Shown one piece after another: positions 1-7,421 of a DNA stretch of 11,806 nt (position 1 is its first letter; every line of letters starts with the position of its first letter). The stretch spans positions 1 to 11,806 of the forward strand of contig JAFGIA010000008.1 of NCBI GenBank assembly GCA_016929795.1, written 5' to 3'. The position numbers were made by a program, and so were the translations under genes. The DNA is from Anaerolineae bacterium. Lineage in GTDB: Bacteria > Chloroflexota > Anaerolineae > JAAYZQ01. The notes under the pieces are model-generated. The model was given only the letters and a program-made list of their open reading frames with translations, did not search any database and was not told the DNA's origin.

Positions 1-385
1 CACCTTTGTCCTGGGCGAGCCGAGCGCCCAGATGGTGCAGATCCACGACGCCGTCCTCGCCGCCAACCAGTCGGGCCGCCTCGCGGCACGCCGGGCCATG
101 CCCGCGCAAGAGGTCGATCGCGCCGCGCGCCGCGCCATCACCCTCGCCGGCTATGGCGACTATTTCATCCACCGCACCGGCCACGGCCTCGGGCTCGAGA
201 CACACGAGCCGCCCTACCTGGTCGAGGGTAACCTCGATATGCTCGACGTCGGCATGACCTTCACCGTCGAGCCGGGCATCTATCTGCCGGGGGTGGGCGG
301 CGTACGTATTGAGGACGATGTCGTGATCGTCGAGGGTAGCTCGGAGACACTCACCTCGCTGCCGCGCGAGCTGCGGCAGCTCTGA
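1..385 (+). CDS. M24 family metallopeptidase (Xaa-Pro dipeptidase/aminopeptidase type), C-terminal part
   Basis: The gene enters from the left edge in the frame starting at base 2, leaving 127 residues up to the TGA at 383-385. It is the C-terminal half of a 'pita-bread' fold metallopeptidase that removes N-terminal residues ahead of proline or cleaves Xaa-Pro dipeptides in the cytoplasm. The motif RTGHGLGLETHEPP contains the metal-ligand His (codon 182-184). VEPGIYLPG supplies a ligand Glu (269-271) and RIEDDVVI the second one (311-313). The order and spacing of these motifs are normal for the family, and the short tail ends in the usual place, so the C-terminus looks intact. The N-terminal creatinase-like domain and the first Asp ligands are outside the window. 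Its role seems unrelated to the glycan genes that follow; it probably marks the border of that locus. Distinguishing PepP from PepQ is not possible from this fragment. Confidence 0.93.
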   Translation, partial: TFVLGEPSAQMVQIHDAVLAANQSGRLAARRAMPAQEVDRAARRAITLAGYGDYFIHRTGHGLGLETHEPPYLVEGNLDMLDVGMTFTVEPGIYLPGVGGVRIEDDVVIVEGSSETLTSLPRELRQL

Positions 386-416
386 CATTGATCGTAGAGG
401 CAGTTCATTCAATCCC

Positions 417-1931
417 ATGAGCAATGGCGAGCACAAACGGGCGAGCGCGGGGGAGCCGAAAGTCTCCGACGCCCTCTCTATCAACCAGATCGTCAGCCGC
501 ACCGTCACCGGTTCGGCGTTCAACGTCGTGTCCCAGGGCCTGACACTCGTTCTCGGCTTTGTTCGCTCTACCATCCTCGCGCGCCTGCTCGTTCCCGAGG
601 ATTTTGGCATCGTCGCCCTCGCCCTCTTTTTCTCCAATCTCATCGCGTCCATCGCCACCTTTGGGCTCAACGGCGCGATGATCCAGCGCCACAAGCTCGA
701 GCCCGCCGCCATCTCCACACACTTTGCCATGCGCCTCACGCTCATGCTCGCCGGTGTCGTCCTCACTCTGCTCGCGATTCCCCTGTTCAACTACTTCTAC
801 CCCGATCGCCCCCTGCTCGTGCCTATCCTGCTCACCCTCATGGTGGTCAACGCCGTCAATGCGGCCACGTCCACCCCGAACGTCCTCCTCGAGCGCCGGC
901 TGGCATTTCGCCGGCTCGCCATCCTCGACATCCTCAGCTCTGCAACGATGCTCGTCGTCGCCAGTTACCTTGCCATCTCTGGCTGGGGCCCGTGGAGCCT
1001 CGTGCTCGGCGAGCAGTTGGCGGGCGCACTCGTCTCGGCCGTCGGCGTGTGGGTCTATCGCCCGCCGTGGCGCCCGTCATTCCACATCGATCGGTCCATC
1101 GCCCGCCAGTACCTGCAGTTTGGTCGCTACGTGCTCGCCAGCCTCCAGATTACCTACCTGCTCGACCAATTCGACGACTTTTGGACGGCAACCGCCCTCG
1201 GCTCCACCGCCGCAGGCTTTTACTCCAAGGCCTACGAATACGCGCGCTATCCACGCCGCGTTGTTGCGCGCCCATTCCAGTCGGTCTTTTTCTCTGCCTA
1301 TGCGCGCCTGCAACAAGATCGCGTGCGCCTCTCCAAGGCGTACTACCGTTTGAACAGCCTGGTCGTCCGCCTCGGGTTCCTCTTCTCGCTCATCCTATGG
1401 CTCGTCGCCGCCGAGTTCATCGAGCTACTCCTGACCGCCCGCTGGCTGCCCATGATCACCACCTTCCGGCTGATGATCATCTACAGCCTCTTTGACCCAC
1501 TTATCGTCACCGCTGGGAACCTCATGGTGGCGGTGGGAGAGCCGCAGCTCATGACGCGCATCAAGCTCGTGCAGTTGGCCGTTTTCATCCCATCCGTCCT
1601 CTTGCTCGCCAACTGGGGGATCGAGGGCGTGGCGATTGCTGCGGACCTAATGCTCTTCACAGGCATCATCTCTATCTTTCGCCGGGTGCGGCGATTCGTC
1701 GACTTTTCCCTGCGCCGCCTCTTTGCCGTCCCACTCCTTGCGCTGGTTCTCGGCGCCGCCGCAGGTTTCGTGGCGCAGGCCCAGGTCAACCCGGCGAATC
1801 TTGCTCTTTCGCTCGTCGCAAAGGCGCTCGCCGCTGCGGCCGTGTATGTCACCATTCTACTGCTTTTCGAGCAGTCCGAGTATCGAAGCAACTTGAAGAC
1901 AATCGCGCGCCTCCTGGGTCCTCGCTGTTGA
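417..1931 (+). CDS. Polysaccharide flippase (Wzx-like, MOP superfamily; lipopolysaccharide biosynthesis transporter)
   Basis: The 504-residue protein is strongly hydrophobic throughout, with many membrane segments separated by short Arg-rich loops, and its length is normal for Wzx/WzxC-type flippases. These move undecaprenyl-linked oligosaccharide repeat units across the inner membrane. After about 25 polar cytosolic residues comes a stretch with GFVRSTILARLLVPEDFGIV near residues 45-65 and then an IQRHKLEP loop. This is the characteristic beginning of the Polysacc_synt group: an amphipathic first helix, 'ILARLL.PEDFGIVALA', and 'IQR'. The start is ATG 417. No better in-frame ATG or GTG exists before the first membrane segment, although the ribosome site is poor (TAGAGG at 395-400, 16 bases upstream). 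It lies 31 bases after the peptidase stop. It is followed by a 138-base gap with a promoter, so it may be transcribed separately from the downstream operon. Substrate cannot be read from the sequence. Confidence 0.9.
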   Translation: MSNGEHKRASAGEPKVSDALSINQIVSRTVTGSAFNVVSQGLTLVLGFVRSTILARLLVPEDFGIVALALFFSNLIASIATFGLNGAMIQRHKLEPAAISTHFAMRLTLMLAGVVLTLLAIPLFNYFYPDRPLLVPILLTLMVVNAVNAATSTPNVLLERRLAFRRLAILDILSSATMLVVASYLAISGWGPWSLVLGEQLAGALVSAVGVWVYRPPWRPSFHIDRSIARQYLQFGRYVLASLQITYLLDQFDDFWTATALGSTAAGFYSKAYEYARYPRRVVARPFQSVFFSAYARLQQDRVRLSKAYYRLNSLVVRLGFLFSLILWLVAAEFIELLLTARWLPMITTFRLMIIYSLFDPLIVTAGNLMVAVGEPQLMTRIKLVQLAVFIPSVLLLANWGIEGVAIAADLMLFTGIISIFRRVRRFVDFSLRRLFAVPLLALVLGAAAGFVAQAQVNPANLALSLVAKALAAAAVYVTILLLFEQSEYRSNLKTIARLLGPRC

Positions 1932-1974
1932 CAGATCGAATCTGCACCCCCATCTTCCACCGCCACGAGCCGGT

Positions 1975-2003
1975 TTGCCTTGTACCTGTCGTTTTGGTAT
2001 ACT
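1975..2003 (+). promoter_or_regulatory. Candidate sigma-70-type promoter upstream of the first sulfatase-like gene
   Basis: In the 138-base gap there is a -35 like hexamer TTGCCT (1975-1980, 4 of 6 to TTGACA), exactly 17 bases, then TATACT (1998-2003, 5 of 6 to TATAAT) preceded by TGG. Transcription would start near 2010, giving a leader of about 60 bases before ATG 2070. This stretch is locally AT-richer than the surrounding genes, which supports it. A perfect TTGACA also occurs at 1928-1933 across the flippase stop codon, but the sequence 16-18 bases further on is a poor -10. The call is by eye only. Confidence 0.5.
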
Positions 2004-2055
2004 GGATAGAACCGTCACTCGCTGCTTGCCGTTCCGCGCCGGCAGCGACCGGTAC

Positions 2056-2059
2056 GAGG
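2056..2059 (+). promoter_or_regulatory. Ribosome binding site (GAGG) deciding ATG 2070 over TTG 2067
   Basis: GAGG at 2056-2059 lies 10 bases before ATG 2070 and 7 before TTG 2067. The purine run AAGGGA (2061-2066) is too close to either start to act alone. Both starts give almost the same protein; ATG is preferred as the stronger codon. Confidence 0.45.
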
Positions 2060-2069
2060 CAAGGGATTG

Positions 2070-3410
2070 ATGACACGTAACCCGCCCAATTTACTGCTCG
2101 TGACCGTCGACTGCTTGCGCTACGACCACGCCGGCACCGATCCCGAGCGTGCCGGCAGCACCCCCAACCTAACGCGGCTCGCTTCGCACGCCACTGTCTT
2201 TGATCGGGCCGTGTCGCAGGGGCCGGGCACCACCTTTGCCTTTCCCGCCATCCTCGGCTCCGCCTATTCCTTTGGTTTTGACAGTGCGTGCACCATGCAC
2301 GCTCCACCCGACCTGATCTCCGAGCAGTTGCAGCGCGCCGGATACACGACGGCCGCCTTCGTCTCCAACCCCTACCTCGGCGCGTCGGCCGGTTATCACC
2401 GTGGGTTCGAGACATTCGACGAGTGCTACACGCCCAACCAGATCGCTCAACGGCTGCGCGGCGGCTTGAACAAGCTGCTCGACCCCTTGAACCTCTCGAT
2501 CGAATGCCCGTCCTACCCCTCTGCCCGTGACGTCAACCGCCGCGTCGTAGAGTGGCTGGCAGGCAGCCCCCGGCAGCCCTTCTTCTTGTGGGTGCACTAC
2601 ATGGACTGCCACTGGCCCTACGCCCTCGACCGTTGCATACTGGCCGGCCTCGGCAGCCTCCAGGCGCAGGTAAACAGCCGCCGCTTTGCCCGTCGTCTGC
2701 GCTCCAACCCTGGAAGCGTCACCCGTCAAGCACTCGCTGCGCTCAAAACCAGGTATGGACAGGGTGTCGAGGCCGTGGATCGCGCGCTCGGCGAATTGCT
2801 TGCCGCCCTCGACCTGGCACACAGCAACACCTCGGTCGCGCTCACTGCCGATCACGGCGAGGCGTTCGGCGAGCACGGCAGCTACTTTCACACCCGCTTG
2901 CTCTACGATGAACTCGTTCACATCCCCCTGGTCGTCCGCTTTCCAGAAAATCTCTCGGCGCCCCGCCGGGTGGCCCGCCAGGTCCGGCACATCGACCTTG
3001 CGCCGACACTCCTCGATCTCGCCGGTGCACCCCGGCAGGAAGCCTACCGTGGCGTCAGCCTCCTCTCCCTGCTCGACGCCCCCTCCGGACCCGATCTACC
3101 CGGCGTCAGCCAGGTGCTCAGGCCCGACAGTTGGTCCGTCGCGCTGCGACAGGGCGAATGGAAAGAAATACTCCACCTCGATCCCCACTCACTGAACACC
3201 CTCCGCGGGGAACTCTACCACCTCGTTTCGGATCCAGAAGAAAAACTCGATCGTTTCTACACAGATCCCTTGGTCGCGCAAAAGCTACACGACGAGATTG
3301 TCGAGATCGCGCGCGCCATTCAGGAACAGGCAGCAGAGACACCACTAGATTCCGTCCAGGCTGACGGCGAGGTGTTGGACCGGCTTCGAGGGCTTGGGTA
3401 TGTCGATTGA
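2070..3410 (+). CDS. Sulfatase-like alkaline-phosphatase-superfamily hydrolase/transferase with Thr at the nucleophile position (first copy)
   Basis: A 446-residue protein with the sulfatase fold. It opens directly with the first beta strand and metal Asp (LLLVTVDCLRYD, D14). The nucleophile region GPGTTFAFPAIL follows, with Thr54 where sulfatases have Cys or Ser. VHYMDCHWPY is the mid-domain His motif. TADHGEAFGEHG provides ligands D261 and H262, and FHTRLLYDE provides H274. The end, RLRGLGYVD, is the usual 'LGYV' tail. There is no CxPxR or SxPxR, so no formylglycine can form and a classical sulfatase activity is unlikely. Thr at this site occurs in phospho-transfer members of the superfamily (for example LtaS, NPP). 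I see no signal peptide or membrane helix, so a cytoplasmic place is inferred. ATG 2070 is preferred over the adjoining TTG 2067 because GAGG (2056-2059) is 10 bases upstream. The substrate is unknown; context suggests a glycan or its precursor. Confidence 0.85.
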   Translation: MTRNPPNLLLVTVDCLRYDHAGTDPERAGSTPNLTRLASHATVFDRAVSQGPGTTFAFPAILGSAYSFGFDSACTMHAPPDLISEQLQRAGYTTAAFVSNPYLGASAGYHRGFETFDECYTPNQIAQRLRGGLNKLLDPLNLSIECPSYPSARDVNRRVVEWLAGSPRQPFFLWVHYMDCHWPYALDRCILAGLGSLQAQVNSRRFARRLRSNPGSVTRQALAALKTRYGQGVEAVDRALGELLAALDLAHSNTSVALTADHGEAFGEHGSYFHTRLLYDELVHIPLVVRFPENLSAPRRVARQVRHIDLAPTLLDLAGAPRQEAYRGVSLLSLLDAPSGPDLPGVSQVLRPDSWSVALRQGEWKEILHLDPHSLNTLRGELYHLVSDPEEKLDRFYTDPLVAQKLHDEIVEIARAIQEQAAETPLDSVQADGEVLDRLRGLGYVD

Positions 3411-3482
3411 GCAGATGCTGGGTTCCCATAACCGGCGGCATGCCACACGCGCCGTTTGTCGCCAGCGAGAGGCAATAGGGTG

Positions 3483-4136
3483 ATGAGCGCTTCACACTTG
3501 ACGAAAAGCTGCTACACCGCCCACCGCCGCGAGATCCTGCCTCTGGTTCCTCCATCCGCCACGCGCATCCTCGATGTGGGCTGCGCACACGGCTACCTAG
3601 GCCGGACGATCAAGGAAATGCGAGCCGCCGAGATCGTAGGCATCGAAATCAATGTCGACCAGGCAGAGCAAGCCCGCCAATTTCTGGATCGAGTCTATGT
3701 CGAGGACATCGAAACCTTTCTGCCGCCCTACCCCGACGAGCACTTTGATTGCCTCATCATGGCCGATATCCTGGAGCACCTGGTCGACCCCTGGCGCGTG
3801 CTCCAGGCATATGCGCGCTATCTCGCACCCGCCGGCATAGCCGTGATCAGCGTTCCAAACGTGCGCCACTACCGCGTCATTGGCCGCCTCATCCTCGGAT
3901 CCTGGCGCTACGAAGAATCGGGCATCCTCGACAGTGGGCACCTGCGCTTCTTCACACTCGACACGTTGCTCGAGATGGTCGAGGGCGCCGGGCTGGAACC
4001 CGCCAGGGTCGAGCAGATCTATCGCGCCAGGCCATCTGCCCGCTTCCTGAACCGCCTCATGTTCAACCGCCTTGAGGCGTTCCTTGCCCAGCAGTACGTG
4101 GTCCAGGCCCGCAAGACGAGGAGGGTTCTCGCGTGA
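3483..4136 (+). CDS. Class I SAM-dependent methyltransferase of the polysaccharide-biosynthesis type
   Basis: The 217-residue protein has the SAM-binding motif I ILDVGCAHGYLG (residues 29-40), the acidic residue after strand 2 in VGIEINVDQA (E55), and motif IV FDCLIMADILEHLVDPW. The C-terminal half contains ISVPNVRHYRVIGRLILG and GILDSGHLRFFT, a pair of patterns common in methyltransferases encoded inside capsule, O-antigen and glycosyltransferase clusters. It probably methylates a sugar hydroxyl (or carboxyl) in the cytoplasm, but the acceptor cannot be told. ATG 3483 is chosen because GAGAGG (3467-3472) lies 10 bases upstream. The in-frame TTG 3456 and GTG 3480 would add only a few non-conserved residues. 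The stop overlaps the next start by four bases (GTGA), so its translation is coupled to the second sulfatase-like gene; it sits between the two sulfatase-like genes. Confidence 0.88.
   Translation: MSASHLTKSCYTAHRREILPLVPPSATRILDVGCAHGYLGRTIKEMRAAEIVGIEINVDQAEQARQFLDRVYVEDIETFLPPYPDEHFDCLIMADILEHLVDPWRVLQAYARYLAPAGIAVISVPNVRHYRVIGRLILGSWRYEESGILDSGHLRFFTLDTLLEMVEGAGLEPARVEQIYRARPSARFLNRLMFNRLEAFLAQQYVVQARKTRRVLA
4118..4125 (+). promoter_or_regulatory. Strong ribosome binding site for a GTG start inside the preceding gene
   Basis: GAGGAGGG at 4118-4125 lies 7 bases before GTG 4133 and within the last codons of the methyltransferase. It is the best Shine-Dalgarno in the window and fixes the GTG start of the second sulfatase-like gene. 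Confidence 0.75.
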
Positions 4137-5461
4137 ACGTCGTCCTGATCTCTCTCGACAGCCTGCGCTCAGATGCCGTTGGCTGCTATGGAAACGAGTC
4201 CGTGCCGACCCCCCGCCTCGATCGTCTCGCTTCGTCCGGCGCGCTCTTTCAGAACACGATTGTCCAGACCCCCTACACCATTCCCAGCCACGCTACCATG
4301 CTCACGGGCCTGTATCCGTTCAACCATCGCCTCCGCGATCAGGTTGGTCAGCGCCTAACCGGTCGCGCGCGCACCATCTTTACCGCCCTCCAGGCACACG
4401 GTTACCAAAACGCCAGCTTTTTGGGCGCCCGCATCTTTGGAACCGAACACGGTTACACCGACTGGAATCTGCTCGGCGCACCCGAACCCCACCTCGTCAA
4501 CCGCGCTGTGCGCAAGCTCCGCCCCCCTTTCTTTCTCTTTGTGCACTACTGGGATCTCCACGTCCCCTACCGCATCCTGGTCCCTCCAAAAACCCTGCGC
4601 GATCGTGCCGGCAACCTCGTCCTGAACCTGGAAGAAAAGGGGATCGATCTGCCCAGGCCAGTGCGCTACCGGCTCTTGCCCAAGAGTGGCCCCCACTACA
4701 TCCGCCGCATCGGCCGGGCAGCCGCCATGCTCAAGCAAGGTCACGTTGACCAGGTGCTCGAAGGCTACTACCGCTCCGTCCGCCGCGCCGACACCTTTGT
4801 CGGCGGCATCGTCGACGAGCTGGACGCCCGGGGCCTCCTTTCCGACACCCTCCTGATTGTCACCTCCGACCACGGCGACTCGTTCAACGAGCACGACGAG
4901 ATCGACCGCGCACCTGCCTACCCCAACGCCTACGTGCATGGACACTTTTTGTTTGACAACGTGCTCAAGGTACCCCTCATCCTTCACTACCCCGCGCGCC
5001 TGTCCCAGACCGTCGTCACGCACCAGGTCGAGCTTGTTGACATTGTCCCGACCATCTACGATCTCACCGGCGTCGACCTCGAAAGCCCGCCGCCCTACCT
5101 GGCCCTTGACGGCGTGTCGATGCTCCCGCTCGTCGAGAATGAGCCGTGGCCCCCGCGGAAAAAGTACGCCTACAGCGAGACCAGGCTCCGCGACAGCGAC
5201 AGCGTCAGCGTCCGCACGGAGCGATACAAGCTCATCCTCGACCACCAACTGCAGCAACAGGCGCTCTACGACCTGGTCGCCGACCCCGCCGAGGATCACG
5301 ACATCAGTGCCCGCAACCCGGAGGTAGTGCAGGAACTCCTCGACGCGCTCGCCGGCTTTCAGGCCATGGAGCAGGACCCGGAGGCGGGCGACGACCACAT
5401 CATGCCCGACGACGAATACGCTGCCGTCCACAACCGCCTCGAGGCCCTTGGTTATGTCTAG
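4133..5461 (+). CDS. Sulfatase-like alkaline-phosphatase-superfamily hydrolase/transferase with Thr at the nucleophile position (second copy)
   Basis: A 442-residue protein starting at GTG 4133, overlapping the methyltransferase stop by four bases. The fold signature is complete. VVLISLDSLRSDAVGCYGN gives metal Asp D9 and the 'D.LR.D..GCYG' opening. PYTIPSHATMLTG has Thr49 at the position of the sulfatase Cys or Ser. VHYWDLHVPYR is the mid-domain His motif. TSDHGDSFNEH gives ligands D246 and H247, VHGHFLFDN a later His pair (H269, H271), and RLEALGYV the end. His replaces the Arg of the CxPxR motif, so formylglycine-dependent sulfatase activity is not expected; phospho-transfer or hydrolysis is the likelier chemistry. 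No signal peptide or membrane helix is visible. It differs enough from the first copy in the nucleophile region (TIPSHAT versus TTFAFPA) that a recent duplication is unlikely; the two probably have different substrates. Automatic annotation will call it 'sulfatase'. Confidence 0.88.
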   Translation: MNVVLISLDSLRSDAVGCYGNESVPTPRLDRLASSGALFQNTIVQTPYTIPSHATMLTGLYPFNHRLRDQVGQRLTGRARTIFTALQAHGYQNASFLGARIFGTEHGYTDWNLLGAPEPHLVNRAVRKLRPPFFLFVHYWDLHVPYRILVPPKTLRDRAGNLVLNLEEKGIDLPRPVRYRLLPKSGPHYIRRIGRAAAMLKQGHVDQVLEGYYRSVRRADTFVGGIVDELDARGLLSDTLLIVTSDHGDSFNEHDEIDRAPAYPNAYVHGHFLFDNVLKVPLILHYPARLSQTVVTHQVELVDIVPTIYDLTGVDLESPPPYLALDGVSMLPLVENEPWPPRKKYAYSETRLRDSDSVSVRTERYKLILDHQLQQQALYDLVADPAEDHDISARNPEVVQELLDALAGFQAMEQDPEAGDDHIMPDDEYAAVHNRLEALGYV

Positions 5462-5512
5462 TTTATCTCGAAACTACACGCTACGCGCCATCCTGCGGGA
5501 GTTGATTCATTC

Positions 5513-6457
5513 GTGACCCGCCCGTGCTCGATCGTCATTCCAAACTTTAACGGCCTCCCTTTCCTGGAACGCTGCATCCCCTCCCTGCTCGACGCCATCG
5601 CGCTCGACGGGCAGGACCACGAGGTGATCGTCGTCGACAACGGCAGCAGCGACGGCAGCGCCGCCCTTCTCTCCGAGGTGGGCGGACAGGTGCGCCCACT
5701 CCTGCTCGAATCAAACCTCGGCTTCGCCCGGGCCTGCAACATCGGGGCGCGGACCGCTGCGCACGACCTGCTCCTCTTTTTGAACAACGACATGTACTTT
5801 GCCCCCGGCTTTATCGCGCCGCTCCTCGCCCCTTTTGACGCCCACTCTGACCTGTTTGCCGTCGGCGCCCAGATGTGGAACTGGCAGGGGCAGTTCCAGG
5901 CCGGCCGGGTGTATGGTCGCTTTCTCCTCGGCTCTTTCGAAGTCGGCTACGACCGCACCCAGCACGACCGCCTCTGCTACACCCTCTACACCTCCGGCGC
6001 CGCCTCTGCCGTGCACCGGGCCAGGTTCAAAGCGCTCGGTGGATTCGACGAATCTCTCTACATCTACGAGGATGTCGACCTGGGCTACCGCGCGTGGAAG
6101 CGCGGCTGGCGCGTCTTTCACCAACCGGAAAGCATCGTCTATCACAAGGGACGCGCCACGTCCCACCAGCTCTTTTCCCGCCACAGATATCTTACGATCA
6201 ACCTTAAGAATCGCTACTGGTTCATCTGGAAGAACCTCACCGACGCGCGTCTCTTTGCCCGCTACCTCGCCCTGCTGCCTCTGTCTCTCTCGCTCATCGC
6301 CGCGCGTGCGCGCAGCTACGCCCCTTTCCTGGCCTTTGCGACCGCGCTCGGCGGCGCACGGACGGTAGCCACCAGGAGAACGCAAGAGGCGGCCCTGTCC
6401 GTGAGATCGGACGCCGACGTTATCCGGTTCGTGCGGGATCACGTCCATGTCGAATAA
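5513..6457 (+). CDS. Family 2 glycosyltransferase (GT-A fold, rhamnosyltransferase-like group)
   Basis: The 314-residue protein opens with SIVIPNFNGLPFLERCIPSL, followed by VIVVDNGSSDGS (D42) and NLGFARACNIGARTA. The metal-binding position reads FLNNDM (residues 89-94), with NND in place of DXD as is frequent in this group. GGFDESLYIYEDVDLGYRAW carries the catalytic-base region E186-D187. VYHKGRAT follows. The C-terminal part is basic and then hydrophobic (RYLALLPLSLSLIAARA, about residues 255-275), suggesting membrane association but not a clear anchor. It transfers a sugar from an NDP donor, by inversion, to a lipid-linked acceptor at the inner face of the membrane; the sugar is unknown. 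Start is GTG 5513, with GGGAG (5497-5501) 11 bases upstream; the gap to the previous gene is 51 bases and shows no promoter or terminator by eye. Its last 11 bases overlap the next gene. Confidence 0.9.
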   Translation: MTRPCSIVIPNFNGLPFLERCIPSLLDAIALDGQDHEVIVVDNGSSDGSAALLSEVGGQVRPLLLESNLGFARACNIGARTAAHDLLLFLNNDMYFAPGFIAPLLAPFDAHSDLFAVGAQMWNWQGQFQAGRVYGRFLLGSFEVGYDRTQHDRLCYTLYTSGAASAVHRARFKALGGFDESLYIYEDVDLGYRAWKRGWRVFHQPESIVYHKGRATSHQLFSRHRYLTINLKNRYWFIWKNLTDARLFARYLALLPLSLSLIAARARSYAPFLAFATALGGARTVATRRTQEAALSVRSDADVIRFVRDHVHVE

Positions 6458-7421
6458 GACGGCCGTCGTCACGGGCGTTTCCGGCTTTTCCGGCTCCTTC
6501 ATGGCACGCGTGCTCGCCTCCGGCGCATGCACCGTCCTGGGCATCGACGTCACGCCGCCGGCCGGCCTTGCCCCGTCGGCCGGGCGCCTGCCATTCCAAT
6601 ACCGGCAGGTCGACATCCTCGACCCGGCTGCCCTGCGCGCCTTTCTGCGCGCGGTCCGCCCCGACGAAGTGTACCACCTCGCCGGCTTGATGCACCCACC
6701 GCGCGGCGCGGGCGACGACGCGTTGTATCGCGTCAACGTCGGTGGCACCATTCATTTGCTCGAGGCACTGCGCCTCGAGTGCCCGGCGTGCCGCGTGCTT
6801 ATCACCGGCTCGAGCGCTCAGTATGGCCTCGTCCACCCCGGCGAAAACCCGATCTCGGAAACGCAGCGCTTTCGCCCCATCTCCCATTACGGCATCAGCA
6901 AGGTCGCCCAGGAACTCGTCGGCTACCGCTACTGGGCCGCGCACAGCCTGCAAGTCGTCCAGACGCGCACCTTCAACCTCATCGGCCCTCGCCAGAGCCT
7001 CGCGCTCGTCGCATCCGCTTTTGCCCATCAGATCGTCCAGATCGAGCAGGGTCGCCAGGAGCCGGTCATCAACGTCGGCAACCTGGACGCCCTTCGCGAC
7101 CTGATCGACGTGCGAGACGCCGTGCGCGCGTACGTGCGCGCCCTCCGCGTCGGACAGCCGGGCGAGGCGTACAACGTCTGCTCGGGCCGGGCGGTCCGCA
7201 TTCGCGTCCTCCTCGACCGGCTGCTCCTCGCCGCTCGCCGCGACGACATCTCGGTACGCCTCGACCCGTCGCGCTTGCAGCTGGTCGACGTCCCACTCCA
7301 GGTCGGCGACTATTCCCGGCTCAACCGGGAAACGGGCTGGGAGCCCCGTTTTTCCCTCGAGCAGACGCTCGCCGACCTGCTCGACTACTGGCGTTCCGCC
7401 CTTTCGGAGGCACAACCATGA
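6447..7421 (+). CDS. rmd: NAD(P)-dependent sugar-nucleotide SDR, GDP-4-keto-6-deoxymannose reductase (Rmd)-like
   Basis: A 324-residue extended SDR protein. It has the Rossmann motif TGVSGFSG (G10-G16), the SSAQYG strand (S122-S123), and the catalytic YGISK (Y148, K152). Further patterns, TFNLIGPRQS, then FAHQIVQIEQG, INVGNLDALRDLIDVRDAVRAY, YNVCSGRAVRI and a final GWEPRFSLEQTLADLLDYWR, are those I associate with Rmd, which reduces GDP-4-keto-6-deoxy-D-mannose to GDP-D-rhamnose. Length fits Rmd better than the longer Gmd. No Gmd is visible in the window. The assignment rests on remembered family patterns, so reductase, epimerase or dehydratase on another NDP-sugar stays possible; being next to a LegB-like dehydratase, it could reduce that enzyme's 4-keto product. 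ATG 6447 has GGGA (6435-6438) 8 bases upstream and overlaps the GT2 gene by 11 bases. The stop overlaps the next start (ATGA). Confidence 0.8.
   Translation: MSNKTAVVTGVSGFSGSFMARVLASGACTVLGIDVTPPAGLAPSAGRLPFQYRQVDILDPAALRAFLRAVRPDEVYHLAGLMHPPRGAGDDALYRVNVGGTIHLLEALRLECPACRVLITGSSAQYGLVHPGENPISETQRFRPISHYGISKVAQELVGYRYWAAHSLQVVQTRTFNLIGPRQSLALVASAFAHQIVQIEQGRQEPVINVGNLDALRDLIDVRDAVRAYVRALRVGQPGEAYNVCSGRAVRIRVLLDRLLLAARRDDISVRLDPSRLQLVDVPLQVGDYSRLNRETGWEPRFSLEQTLADLLDYWRSALSEAQP
7406..7410 (+). promoter_or_regulatory. Ribosome binding site (GGAGG) fixing the start of the legB-like gene
   Basis: GGAGG at 7406-7410 is 7 bases upstream of ATG 7418. The reading frame of this gene stays open upstream as far as 6527, entirely through the rmd-like gene. 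This site and the conserved N-terminus (VLVTGAGGFIGSHL) show that the upstream extension is not translated. Confidence 0.8.

Noticed and set aside
1928..1956. Perfect -35 hexamer TTGACA across the flippase stop codon
   Set aside because: At 16-18 bases downstream the best -10 is CATCTT, only 3 of 6 to consensus; the pair at 1975-2003 is better.
2027..2044. Inverted pair TGCCG/CGGCA as a terminator or leader structure
   Set aside because: The stem is only five pairs with an eight-base loop and no following T run, as expected by chance in this composition.
3437..3444. Palindrome GGCATGCC in the 72-base gap before the methyltransferase
   Set aside because: A single eight-base palindrome without a partner site or flanking structure is not evidence for an operator.
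5191..5215. Short repeat of gacagc units
   Set aside because: It encodes a few Asp-Ser-Val residues inside the second sulfatase-like protein, with no periodic extension.
4355..5431. 358-codon open frame on the minus strand opposite the second sulfatase-like gene
   Set aside because: It has no recognisable domain, is Val/Gly/Asp-rich, and mirrors the codon bias of the real gene, whose motifs are complete on the + strand.
5711..7415. Long minus-strand open frames (5711-6751, 6420-7415) opposite the GT2 and rmd-like genes
   Set aside because: High-G+C sequence with biased third positions suppresses stops on the opposite strand; no domain or start signal supports translation.
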